Below are positions 1-7,265 of a stretch of 64,000 bases of DNA, piece after piece. The translations under genes and the position numbers were made by a program. Below the pieces are notes generated by a model. That model saw only the letters and a list, made by a program, of their open reading frames with translations, ran no database searches and was not told the DNA's origin. The stretch's first letter is position 1. Every line of letters starts with the position of its first letter. Source of the stretch: an uncultured Thermoguttaceae bacterium (lineage in GTDB: Bacteria; Planctomycetota; Planctomycetia; Pirellulales; Thermoguttaceae); the NCBI GenBank assembly GCA_938084835.1, contig CALKER010000002.1, positions 1-64,000 of the forward strand, read 5' to 3'.

Positions 1-35
1 TACGCTCGCCTCGCCAGCCGGTGATGCGCGAGTCG

Positions 36-575
36 TCAGGCAGTTTGCAGCGACGTCTGGATGAAGAGCAATTCACAGGCGGTTCGGGGTGTTGTGCCCT
101 GGGCGAGGCGCCGGGCGGCATGGGCCAAGAGCAGCACGGCCACGCCCGCGTTGACCAGCCGATCCAGCACCGGAAGCAGGTACTGGTAGACGTAGTTCTT
201 GAGCACCTGCCGGCCGTTGCCGTAGCCGCCGTGGCTGCGATTGAGTGTCTGCTTCATGCCCGTGGGCGTGCCGTCCACCCCGGCCACGTGCTCCTCGATC
301 CGCCGCAACATCCAGTCGATCGAGTCGATCACCACCGTCTGGTACTCGTGGCCGCCGGCGGCCAGGCCGTCGAGCCAGGGCTCGATTTCCGGCCAACTGG
401 CCAGATAGGGCGTGCGATGGCACTGCACGTGGGCCGCACCGTTTTCGCAATCGACGATCAGCGGCCGGTCGGCCGAGGCGCCATAGGTCGTCTTCCCTGA
501 ACCGGGCGGGCCGTACACGATCCCCTTCGGGGCGCGGAGGTGCGATTGGGTCAAGATCGTATCGGGTAAGGGCAT
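36..575 (-). CDS. Phage-type AAA ATPase (AAA_24-like), 3' end probably frameshifted
   Basis: About 179 residues. A Walker A motif GPPGSGKT lies at residues 22-29 and a Walker B-like VVIDSID at about 81-87; LLLAHAAR near 145 fits a sensor-type strand. This is the pattern of the small nucleotide-binding proteins that sit beside recombination genes in prophages. The ATG at 573-575 has GGAG just upstream and is preferred over in-frame codons further up. The last ~25 residues (from about LAQGTTP) look unlike the family. After the stop at 36 another frame reads KLPDDSRITGWRGE towards the window edge, so a frameshift probably removed the native C-terminus. It lies downstream of the RecE-like nuclease on the same strand, suggesting a recombination role; the exact function is unknown. 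Confidence 0.65.
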   Translation of the reverse strand: MPLPDTILTQSHLRAPKGIVYGPPGSGKTTYGASADRPLIVDCENGAAHVQCHRTPYLASWPEIEPWLDGLAAGGHEYQTVVIDSIDWMLRRIEEHVAGVDGTPTGMKQTLNRSHGGYGNGRQVLKNYVYQYLLPVLDRLVNAGVAVLLLAHAARRLAQGTTPRTACELLFIQTSLQTA

Positions 576-618
576 AACGTCGTTCTCCGAAGCAGTTGGG
601 GTCGGATAGTTCAAAAGG

Positions 619-699
619 GCCGGTCGCTTTCGGGTGCACGCAGCGATCCTCATCCCTGACATGCCTACGTGGCTTGGAAAGACCCGACAGGCGACCGGC
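619..699. repeat. Long inverted repeat between nuclease and ATPase genes
   Basis: GCCGGTCGC at 619-627 pairs with GCGACCGGC at 691-699, and inside it CGGGT at 631-635 pairs with ACCCG at 682-686. This forms a two-part stem in the leader of the minus-strand ATPase gene. There is no T-run, so it is not a standard terminator. It could be an RNA structure or a protein-binding site. Confidence 0.5.
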
Positions 700-710
700 G
701 GTCATGCGGG

Positions 711-795
711 CAACCAAGCCATGCCATGCCCAGCCTCGCCAAGCCACGCCCGGCCCAGCCTCACCTCGCCTAGCCCCACCGTGCCCCTCCCAGCC
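711..795. repeat. Pentanucleotide repeat tract (NNRCC on +, GGYNN on -), 17 units
   Basis: Read in steps of five from 711, every unit ends in CC and nearly all have A or G before it (CAACC, AAGCC, ATGCC, ATGCC, CAGCC and so on); CCTCC is the one exception. On the coding strand of the element this reads GGYNN. The tract starts 3 bp after the nuclease stop codon and ends about 135 bp before the ATPase start. The period is five, so it is not under codon selection; translated, it gives Gly/Ala/Trp/Arg-rich peptides that are not genes. Confidence 0.85.
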
Positions 796-798
796 GTG

Positions 799-1599
799 TC
801 ATATCGCGTCAAACAGGCGAAGGGATTCATAACCTGTCTGCCATGTATCGCTGTCCATGCATCGTCGCAGCCGCTCAATGGCCGCCGCGTTTTCCCGTTG
901 GGCTTGGTTCAAGATGTCCTGATGAACCTGCCAGACACCGCAGCGAAACGGCTCCCGCTTCTCGATTGCGACAAAGAAGACCGGCTGGTAAAGGCTGATC
1001 ACCTGCGACAGCACGGCCTGGTAGAAGGCCACCTGCTGGACGTAGCCGTAGCGCCGGGCATCGGCCTCGAACCAGTCCAGATCGTCGCAGGTCTTCAGGT
1101 CCACGATCCCCCGGTGCAGGTCGAACCAGTCCATGCGAATCTGGCACGGCATCCGGCAGTACTCGGCCCGCACCACGCCCTCAGGTGTGCCGTCGCTGAG
1201 CAGGTCTCTGGCCAAGCCGTGCCCGCGAACCCCTTCGGCCATGCGCTCGACCAAGTCGTGCTGCTGCATGGTGAGCACCGGCTTGCCCTGCTGAGCGGCC
1301 CACTCGGCGAACGCCTTGGTGGTCGAGCCGTAGAGTTCGCCGGTCTTCGGGTTGACAGGACCGCCGACGGCGAACTCCCTCTCGAACGTCTCGCGGCCTT
1401 CCAGCACCAACGTGTGCAGCACCCGGCCCACCAGAAACGCCGGCCGGTCCTCGTCCTCGACGAGACCCAGCTTCTTCTTGCGGTACAGCAGCGGGCAGCG
1501 GCGGAAGTCGGCAAGCTGGTGGCTGGTGAGGTACTCTCGTGCCTTCTCTTGATAGGTTGCGTGTGACTCGCGGAGGATCGGATCGACGACCGTGTTCAT
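799..1599 (-). CDS. RecE-like PD-(D/E)XK exonuclease domain protein
   Basis: A 266-residue protein resembling the PD-(D/E)XK nuclease domain of phage exodeoxyribonuclease VIII-type proteins. Features seen: an N-terminal HQLADFRRCP segment (about 27-36), GRVLHTLVLEG (58-68), and the catalytic core DWFDLHRGIVDLKT ending near residue 170, where D-x-K supplies the metal-binding and lysine residues, followed by a QVAFYQAVL helix. In phages such nucleases resect DNA ends for single-strand annealing. The ATG at 1597-1599 is chosen because upstream in-frame codons have no ribosome binding site. It is followed on the same strand by the AAA ATPase, with the pentanucleotide tract between. Confidence 0.75.
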   Translation of the reverse strand: MNTVVDPILRESHATYQEKAREYLTSHQLADFRRCPLLYRKKKLGLVEDEDRPAFLVGRVLHTLVLEGRETFEREFAVGGPVNPKTGELYGSTTKAFAEWAAQQGKPVLTMQQHDLVERMAEGVRGHGLARDLLSDGTPEGVVRAEYCRMPCQIRMDWFDLHRGIVDLKTCDDLDWFEADARRYGYVQQVAFYQAVLSQVISLYQPVFFVAIEKREPFRCGVWQVHQDILNQAQRENAAAIERLRRCMDSDTWQTGYESLRLFDAI

Positions 1600-1702
1600 G
1601 CGATGGCTTTCGTTTTTATCCACGGGGATGTCATGCAGCGGAACCACGCGGCCTGCCGCGCTGGCCGTTGGGGCCACCCGTCAGGCCCGGCATGGAGACG
1701 AA

Positions 1703-1762
1703 CCGGCCAGCCGAAGGTCTCAAGCGGCGCGGCCTCTACTAGTAGACCTACCGGCTGGCCGG
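1703..1762. repeat. Inverted repeat upstream of the nuclease gene
   Basis: CCGGCCAGCC at 1703-1712 pairs with GGCTGGCCGG at 1753-1762, and AGGTCT (1715-1720) with AGACCT (1744-1749). It sits between the HTH gene stop (1778) and the nuclease start (1599). No T-run follows on either strand. It matches in style the long inverted repeat in the next gap of the same operon. Confidence 0.5.
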
Positions 1763-1777
1763 CCGAACTGTCGCAAA

Positions 1778-2140
1778 TCACGCCAAATAATCCCGCAGGT
1801 CCGACCGCTCGAAGCGATCGCGGATGTCCCCAAGCAGCCCGTACAGGGCGGCCCGCGAGATGCCCAACTCCCGGGCGATCGACGCTTTGGACTGGCCGGT
1901 CATCAGGCGCCGACAGATCTCCCGCAGGTGGTCGGGCAGCGGCTGGAGCACGGTGGCAATGTCCTGGACCAGCTCGGAGGTCTCTTGGGCGGACCGCGGC
2001 CAGTGGCCGGTCCGCTTGCCCGGCTGGGTGTCGGGGAGGGTTTCGCCGAACTCCGTGCGGCTGCCCTCCCCGTCCTGGATGGGACGGTCGAGCGAGCCCT
2101 ATCGACTCAGGCTGCTAGGCGAAACCTTGCTTTTTGACAC
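1778..2140 (-). pseudogene. Sigma-70-like helix-turn-helix protein with in-frame TAG
   Basis: Reading the minus strand from a GTG at 2138-2140 gives SKSKVSPSSLSR, then TAG, then an uninterrupted frame of about 107 codons to the TGA at 1778. The open part begins SLDRPIQDGEGSR...GETLPD, like the region between sigma domains 3 and 4, and ends in an HTH: LREICRRLMTGQSKASIARE followed by LGISRAALYGLLGDIRDRF. No ATG or GTG with a ribosome binding site follows the TAG. Either the gene is broken, or translation starts at a non-standard codon. It lies immediately upstream of the nuclease gene and could have been the element's transcription regulator. Confidence 0.6.
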
Positions 2141-2270
2141 GCCTTGAACACGACGGTGGTAATGAAAGGTAGTCAAAGAGATGTCGTTGCGTGACGAACA
2201 GGCAGATACCGCTGTGCATTTTCGGCGGTCAGGGGCGGGCCGCCTCAGCGTATCAGGCCTGAACACCCAA

Positions 2271-2852
2271 TTACTGCATACCTCCGCTGGGGCTGATACC
2301 GAGACATTTGCGGATCACATCCGCTTTGCCCCAAAGAGCATTCACGGATAGCTGTTCTTTTCCTACAAAAATCACCCAGTCTTCCGGAATGTGGTAACCG
2401 CTATTACATGGAGCGCCTATGATAGCAAGCAGCAGAGCGTAGATCATGGCCACGGGGATGAAAAAGTGTCCATCGCGTTCGCCATAGAATACGTCCTCAG
2501 AGAATCGCACTTTGTCCGGCAACGACGCCTCATGAAGTAACGTGCAGCGAAGCGTCTCGTAGATGATTCGCTCGAGTTCCGTCAAAGAGCCGGGCGATCC
2601 AGGCGTCTTTAGTCGAAGCGTCGATCCCGGAGCAGCCAGGATCGCGCCACCGAAGCCAACACTGGTGATGATATCCAGGTTCGCGTTCACGAAAGCTGTG
2701 CATCGCTTTCCCGTGTCCCTGTTTGTAGCCAGTTTTGGAAACATTTTTCGAGCGGTCGCATCCAAAGCGATACAGAGGGCAATCATCGCCGATTCGTAAT
2801 CCCTCTCAACCAGATGTCGGGCAGCTTCGGCCACACGCGAGGCGATTGACAT
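2271..2852 (-). CDS. Uncharacterised ~193-residue protein
   Basis: The ATG at 2850-2852 has TGGAG 8-9 bases upstream, which fixes the start. The protein is mostly helical in appearance. It starts with MSIASRVAEAARHLVERDYE, then a CIALDATARKMFP helix, a central Gly-rich FGGAILAAPGS segment, a conserved-looking LLHEASLPDKVRF stretch, and a hydrophobic helix PVAMIYALLLAIIGAP. I do not recognise the family. The first helices recall HEPN-like or abortive-infection helical proteins, but I see no R-x4-6-H catalytic motif. It is cargo-like in position, between two broken genes of the element. Confidence 0.6.
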   Translation of the reverse strand: MSIASRVAEAARHLVERDYESAMIALCIALDATARKMFPKLATNRDTGKRCTAFVNANLDIITSVGFGGAILAAPGSTLRLKTPGSPGSLTELERIIYETLRCTLLHEASLPDKVRFSEDVFYGERDGHFFIPVAMIYALLLAIIGAPCNSGYHIPEDWVIFVGKEQLSVNALWGKADVIRKCLGISPSGGMQ

Positions 2853-2941
2853 TTGCACACACTCCAGGAATGGTGAGAAAATTGGGCTCCTTCGGAACCT
2901 CACGCTTTCAGACTCCGCTCTTCAGGTCCATTTTATAGGTT

Positions 2942-3385
2942 TTAGAGGGCAGGCCGACATGCGCCTTTGTGCTCATTCCCTTCAGGCGAGAGGATGTTTT
3001 GCCACATCTGCCGCTGGCGGTGCCAATCCGGCTCGGCGCCGATTGGCAAGAGGTGGCGCAGCACGAGCGGGTCGCGGCCGCGCTGGACGGGTGGCAGAAA
3101 CAGCAACTCCTCCTGGATATCCGGGGCCAGGACCAAGAGGTTCATGATCTGGGTGATCCGGGCCCGGGTGACGCGCCCCAGCCTGGCCAACTCGGCCTGG
3201 TCCGCCACCTCGCCGCGGCGCACGAGCCCGTCGAAGCGGATCGCCAACGCCATCAGCCGCGCAAGGCGCGGCACGCGGTCGGAGGGTGCCGCCGCGGCTG
3301 GGTTCTCCCCTGGGCAAAGTTGCTTGCGACCCCTGGCATCGCGGCGGAAGTGGACTCTGGCGCGGAACGTGATGCCCTCGGTCAT
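2942..3385 (-). CDS. HTH protein that accompanies serine recombinases
   Basis: 147 residues starting MTEGITFRARVHFRR. The ATG overlaps the stop of the recombinase fragment as ATGA (3382-3385), a sign of translational coupling. A central HTH can be seen: DQAELARLGRVTRARITQIM, and then LVLAPDIQEELLFLPPV. From memory of planctomycete genomes, this type of protein directly follows a large serine recombinase; that association is recalled, not searched. It is probably a DNA-binding accessory or directionality factor. The reading frame is intact even though its partner recombinase is truncated. Confidence 0.6.
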   Translation of the reverse strand: MTEGITFRARVHFRRDARGRKQLCPGENPAAAAPSDRVPRLARLMALAIRFDGLVRRGEVADQAELARLGRVTRARITQIMNLLVLAPDIQEELLFLPPVQRGRDPLVLRHLLPIGAEPDWHRQRQMWQNILSPEGNEHKGACRPAL

Positions 3386-3639
3386 GCGGCGTCTCCCTCT
3401 GCTTGCCGGTCCAACAGCGTCTTGATGCCGGTGGGGTGGAACGTGATCGAGATCAGCCCTTCGCGCCCGTCGTAGTCGATCCGCTCGATGAGCAGGCGGA
3501 GCAGCCGGGCTTGCTCGTGCGAAGTGAGCGACTCCCAGACCGGATCGAACTGGGCCAGCGCCCGGGCGACCTCGGTCGGGTCGATCGTGCCGCACCGCAG
3601 CCGCTCGATCTGGTCGCGGACCTCGACAAGCCGCCGCGA
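3382..3639 (-). pseudogene. C-terminal remnant of a large serine recombinase
   Basis: About 85 codons read RRLVEVRDQIERLRCG, then FDPVWESLTSHEQARLLRLL, then IERIDYDGREGLISITFHPT and the terminal GIKTLLDRQAEGDAA. This is the typical tail of large serine recombinases, which end with a coiled coil and a short conserved strand region. The N-terminal resolvase domain with its catalytic serine is missing. At about 3640 the sequence switches, in another frame, to an unrelated gene, so a deletion has removed the body of the recombinase. The downstream HTH gene overlaps its stop codon. Confidence 0.7.
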
Positions 3640-4492
3640 TCCGGTCCTCCGGCTCGGTCTCAAATGAAAACCCCGGATCGAGCAGGTGGTCCAGCCGATA
3701 GGTCGGCTGCACCGGCTCCGCGTCGTCCACCTCGATCCCCAGCACCGCCCCGCAGAACGCCCTGCGCAGGGCCAGATGCACCGGCCTGCCACCCTTGGCC
3801 ACCAGCTCCATCGCCCCGGCGGCCGGCTCATAGATGAACACATTGCTGAACGTATAGGCCTCCTCCCGAGCCGTCAGGTTGCCGGCGGCGTCGAAGACCA
3901 GCCGCTTGTCCGGCCAGTCGGGCAAGTAGGCGAAGAAGTACTCCGCCCCGCCGGGTCGCTGGTCATGGTGGACCCGGCAGACCGACCCCCGCAGTTCCTT
4001 CCGCCAGTAGTAGTCGCGAAGGGCCTCTTCGAGCGAAGCCACCATCGACTCGCTAACCGTGATTTCGCCCGGTGGCAGGCTGTTCCAGCGGGCGGCGAAT
4101 TGCCCATTGCGGAGCGCCTCGGCCCGGGCAAATAAGGCCGCCTCGTCGAACGCCTCGCGTGCCTCCAGGTAGGCCCAGAGGGCCTTGTCGGCCAGGCTGC
4201 TCCACCCGGCAAAGACCGGCAGCTTCTCGGGAAACCGCCACGCCAGTTCTTCGGCCAACACCCGCTGGCCCCGCTCTTCGGCCAATTCGTGGACGTCCTG
4301 CAAGACGACCTGGATCACGCGCCGCGCGGGTTCCTCGATCCCGTCCCAGCGTGCAATAAGCGGGTCGATCCGACGCGATGAGAGTTCCTCCCAAGAAAAA
4401 TCCTCCAACAGCCCATGCTCGGCGAACAACCGCCGCAAAAGGCCCTTATCGTGCAGCCGAAGCTGCTTTTTCAAGTCAAAATGCTTGGCCAT
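3640..4492 (-). pseudogene. N-terminal part of an uncharacterised protein, truncated by deletion
   Basis: The frame starts MAKHFDLKKQLRLHDKGLL at the ATG 4490-4492, with AAGGAG ideally placed upstream. It is intact for about 284 codons to ...YRLDHLLDPGFSFETEPEDR, where the recombinase remnant begins in a different frame. It contains a charged helical N-terminus (LVQDVHELAEER-type) and a C-terminal strand-rich part with GRPVHLALRRAFCGAVLGIE. I do not recognise a function. If translated now, the frame runs on through recombinase and HTH sequence to 2942, giving a 516-residue chimera of which only the first ~284 and last ~147 residues are native. Confidence 0.6.
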
Positions 4493-4845
4493 GACACTAT
4501 CTCCTTCATCAAGAGGCTTGGATGCGGGTTTAACCGTGGGGTGCCCGGAAGTCGGCATCCGCGGCGGATAGGGTACGCATGTACACATAACCCGATCCTA
4601 ACATGTCGTCCAGTGCGGTCAAGAGCCGACATGGGCCATGGGCGGTCTTGTCCGAAATCGCCACGGGCAAGGAACTTGAGAACGGTGCGGATGTTCCACC
4701 CTGGGGATTTCCCGTCGAGTGGTTCCATCGCCCGGGAAACGCCGCCGCGGACAGTTTCTACAAAGAATCGGACAACCGGCTGCCAGACGGCATATATAAA
4801 CCTCCAGAGGGCCGTGGCCATGAAGCCTTCCGGGGATCGAACGTT
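4493..4845. other. Divergent intergenic region of the element
   Basis: This 353-bp gap separates a minus-strand gene (start 4492) from the plus-strand excisionase-like gene (start 4846). It should carry the promoters for both arms. I see no RNA gene or clear repeat. Confidence 0.3.
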
Positions 4846-5103
4846 ATGGACAGACCAGAGTCTTTGTCGCAGCCGCCTGGGCTGAGTGCGAACCGCGAGG
4901 CTGCGTTCCCTCTCCTCCTCCGCGCTGCCGACGCCGCTCGGCTGTGCAAGGTGTCTCTGCGGACCTGGCGGGCTTGGGACGCCACGGGCAAGGTCCCCCA
5001 GCCGGTGCGTATCGGACGCGCGGTGTTCTGGCGGCTGGACGAACTGCGGGCCTGGGTCGCCGCCGGTTACCCGGACCGAGAGACTTGGCAGTGGCTCCCA
5101 TAG
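4846..5103 (+). CDS. Excisionase/AlpA-like helix-turn-helix protein
   Basis: 85 residues. LLRAADAARLCKVSLRTWRA forms the HTH, and VPQPVRIGRAVFWRLDELRA is the wing with the arginine-rich turn and the W-R/DEL signature of the MerR-type excisionase (HTH_17) family. Such proteins act as recombination directionality factors or early regulators. The ATG at 4846 has only a weak GGGG upstream. The gene lies 136 bp before the tyrosine integrase, the usual place for an excisionase. Function inferred from fold and neighbour. Confidence 0.7.
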   Translation: MDRPESLSQPPGLSANREAAFPLLLRAADAARLCKVSLRTWRAWDATGKVPQPVRIGRAVFWRLDELRAWVAAGYPDRETWQWLP

Positions 5104-5239
5104 CTCGTTGTTGACAAGCCGTTGGCCCGTTTTTTGGCCAAAGCGTCGGACTGGTGGCTTGCAATTTCGGGCCGTCGAGCCACACTCGCCCTGCTTGGAA
5201 TCGAGACGCACATCCCCGAGATCTGACGGAGAAACACGT

Positions 5240-6520
5240 ATGGCCAGTCTCTACAAGAAGCCCGTGGTGGTCACCGATCCGGCCACAGGGCGGAAGATCA
5301 AGACCAAGTCGAAGAAGTGGTGGGGGCAATACAAAGACGCACTGGGGCGGCTGAAGCGTGTCCCATTGGCCGTGGACAAGCAGGCCGCGCAGGCCATGCT
5401 GGCCCAGATCGTGCAGCGGGTGGAACGCGAGAAGGCGGGGCTGGTCGACCCGACCGAAGAACAGCGCAAGCGTCCGTTGGCCGAGCACCTGCGGGAGTTC
5501 CAGAGCTATCTTCGGAACAGGGGCGTCAGCGACAACCAGGTCAGCCAGAACCTCGCCAAGCTGCGGAAACTGGTCGCCGCCCGCAAGTGGCGGCTCATCG
5601 GCGACATCACGGCCGGCGGTACCCTGGAGTTTCTCGGACAACTCCGCCGCGATGGCCTAAGCGCCCAGACGTACAACCACTACCTGACGGCGTTCAAGCA
5701 GTTCACCCGGTGGCTGGTTCGGGACCGACGCAGCCCCATCGACCCGCTGGTGCACCTCTCACGCGTGAACACGCAGACCGACCGCCGGCACGATCGTCGT
5801 GCCCTATCCCAGGAAGAGTTCGCCCGGCTGGTCGAGGCCGCCCGCAATGGCAAACGTGTCGAAGGCATGGCGGGCCCGGACCGAGCGATGATGTACGTGC
5901 TGGCCGCGTGGACCGGCTTTCGCAAGGGTGAGATCGGCAGCCTCACGCTCCGCTCGCTCCGCCTGGACGATGATCCGCCCACGGCCACGGTGGCCGCCTG
6001 CTACAGCAAGCGGCGTCGCCAAGACACGCAGGTCTTGCACCCCGAGGTGGTTCGGCAACTCAAGCAGTGGCTAGCAGGCAAGAAGCACCTTGATCCGGAC
6101 AAACCGCTGTTCCCAATCTCGGGGCGTGTGCCCGGCGGCTTCGAGCGCAAGACGAGCAAGATGATCGAGCGGGACCTGATGGCCGCCCGGGACAAGTGGC
6201 TGGACGAGGCCGAAACCGAAGAGGAACGGCAGCGGCGGCTGAAGTCGGACTTCCTCTTCCACGTGAACCACGATGGGCTCTATGCCGACTTCCACAGCCT
6301 GCGGCACTGGTTCATCACGGGCCTGGCCCGGGCGGGCGTCTCGCCCAAGATGGCCCAGACCCTGGCCCGCCACAGCGACATCCGGCTGACCCTGGGCGTC
6401 TACACGCACGTCGAACTGCACGACCAGACAGCGGCCATTCACGCCCTGCCGGCACCGCCAAGTGGAGCCGCTGCTCACCACGATGGAACAAAGTGGCGTG
6501 CTACTGGGACCGATCGCTAG
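5240..6520 (+). CDS. Tyrosine recombinase / integrase
   Basis: 426 residues; the start at 5240 follows GACGGAG. The N-terminal part has the AP2-like arm-binding layout (KWWGQYKDALGRLKRVPLA) and a SAM-like core-binding domain (about 75-165). The catalytic domain shows Arg228 in TGFRKGEIGSL, a candidate Lys in the hairpin around 256, His352 and Arg355 in FHSLRHWFIT, His378 in LARHSD and the nucleophile Tyr388 in LGVYTH. All expected residues are present, so the enzyme could be active. It lies about 270 bp from a tRNA-Arg gene in the expected arrangement for integration into that tRNA. An excisionase-like gene precedes it. Confidence 0.92.
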   Translation: MASLYKKPVVVTDPATGRKIKTKSKKWWGQYKDALGRLKRVPLAVDKQAAQAMLAQIVQRVEREKAGLVDPTEEQRKRPLAEHLREFQSYLRNRGVSDNQVSQNLAKLRKLVAARKWRLIGDITAGGTLEFLGQLRRDGLSAQTYNHYLTAFKQFTRWLVRDRRSPIDPLVHLSRVNTQTDRRHDRRALSQEEFARLVEAARNGKRVEGMAGPDRAMMYVLAAWTGFRKGEIGSLTLRSLRLDDDPPTATVAACYSKRRRQDTQVLHPEVVRQLKQWLAGKKHLDPDKPLFPISGRVPGGFERKTSKMIERDLMAARDKWLDEAETEEERQRRLKSDFLFHVNHDGLYADFHSLRHWFITGLARAGVSPKMAQTLARHSDIRLTLGVYTHVELHDQTAAIHALPAPPSGAAAHHDGTKWRATGTDR

Positions 6521-6656
6521 CCTCTTGCCCGCATCAATCGGTGCTTCCCACGGTGCTCTGTTTTTGGCCCGAGGTGCGCGCCAGGGTGCTAGACTGCTTG
6601 CTGCGGGTTGCATCGGTCTGCACTGAGTTGCAGGGAAACGGCGGGCCAAGAGCGGC

Positions 6657-6670
6657 AGAGCATCGGTCTT
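6657..6670. other. tRNA-Arg anticodon-arm copy (possible att-related site)
   Basis: AGAGCATCGGTCTT here is identical to 14 bases of the anticodon arm of the tRNA-Arg gene, but in opposite orientation (its complement is at 6827-6840). A further partial copy, GCATCGGTCT, lies at 6610-6619 in the same orientation. These lie between the integrase stop and the tRNA. They could be integrase arm or core sites, or a scrambled att remnant. Confidence 0.45.
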
Positions 6671-6787
6671 GAGGACCAACGCAAGTGGCGACGGGGGCCG
6701 GACTAGGGGCCGGACGACAAGGCGCCGCAAGGGGTTACGCTACGTTACGGCTTGCGGCGTCTGGAGTTACGGCAAGCGGCTGTCCAG

Positions 6788-6861
6788 CGCGCCCGGAGGG
6801 AGTCGAACCCCCAACCCTCGGTTCCGAAGACCGATGCTCTATCCAGTTGAGCTACGGGCGC
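6788..6861 (-). tRNA. tRNA-Arg(UCG)
   Basis: On the minus strand: acceptor GCGCCCG/CGGGCGC, D stem GCTC/GAGC, anticodon stem TCGGT/ACCGA around loop CTTCGGA, giving anticodon TCG (reads CGA), a 5-base variable region, and T arm with TTCGACT. The discriminator is G at 6788; the CCA end is not encoded. The integrated element lies on its 3' side. Confidence 0.93.
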
Positions 6862-7265
6862 CCAAGGCGATCATCAATCTTTGGATCTGCCGTAGGTATC
6901 AAGCCCTCCCGAAAGGGGGTAATGTCTTCCGGCAGACTCAGTATGATTTTAGCGTTGGTGCGCGGGATAGGGCAATTCCCCCCAGGGACAGTCAGGCACG
7001 ATGTCCCTATTCCACCAAGAGTTGGTGACCAGCAGACTGGCCCGCGCGGTGGAAGTTGAGGGGGCTGGACAAGCCCGCTAGGAGCCGAAGCAAACCCTGG
7101 CTGTCAAGATTTTCGTTCCTTGCGTGCCTGATTTTCGGCCCTGCCTCATCCGCGCAACAACCATCGTGCGACGCAGGGGTTGAACAAGGCGTGATCGGCA
7201 GGCGACCCAAAGCGTGTGAGTAAACCCTGTGGCAGCATCCCACTTAGCCCCGAAGGAGCTGGGCG
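6862..7265. other. Intergenic, upstream of the C45-type hydrolase
   Basis: 404 bp with no credible gene. It should hold the promoters for the tRNA (leftwards) and for the secreted hydrolase at 7266 (rightwards). Confidence 0.3.

Noticed and set aside
73..747. Minus-strand protein starting with Trp/Gly/Ala-rich repeats
   Set aside because: It is a translation of the pentanucleotide tract plus the wrong frame of the AAA ATPase gene.
2271..2852. HEPN toxin
   Set aside because: The helical start is suggestive, but no R-x4-6-H motif and no antitoxin gene are visible.
2942..4588. One 548-codon gene
   Set aside because: The middle third is the wrong frame of a serine recombinase tail; the ends belong to two different genes.
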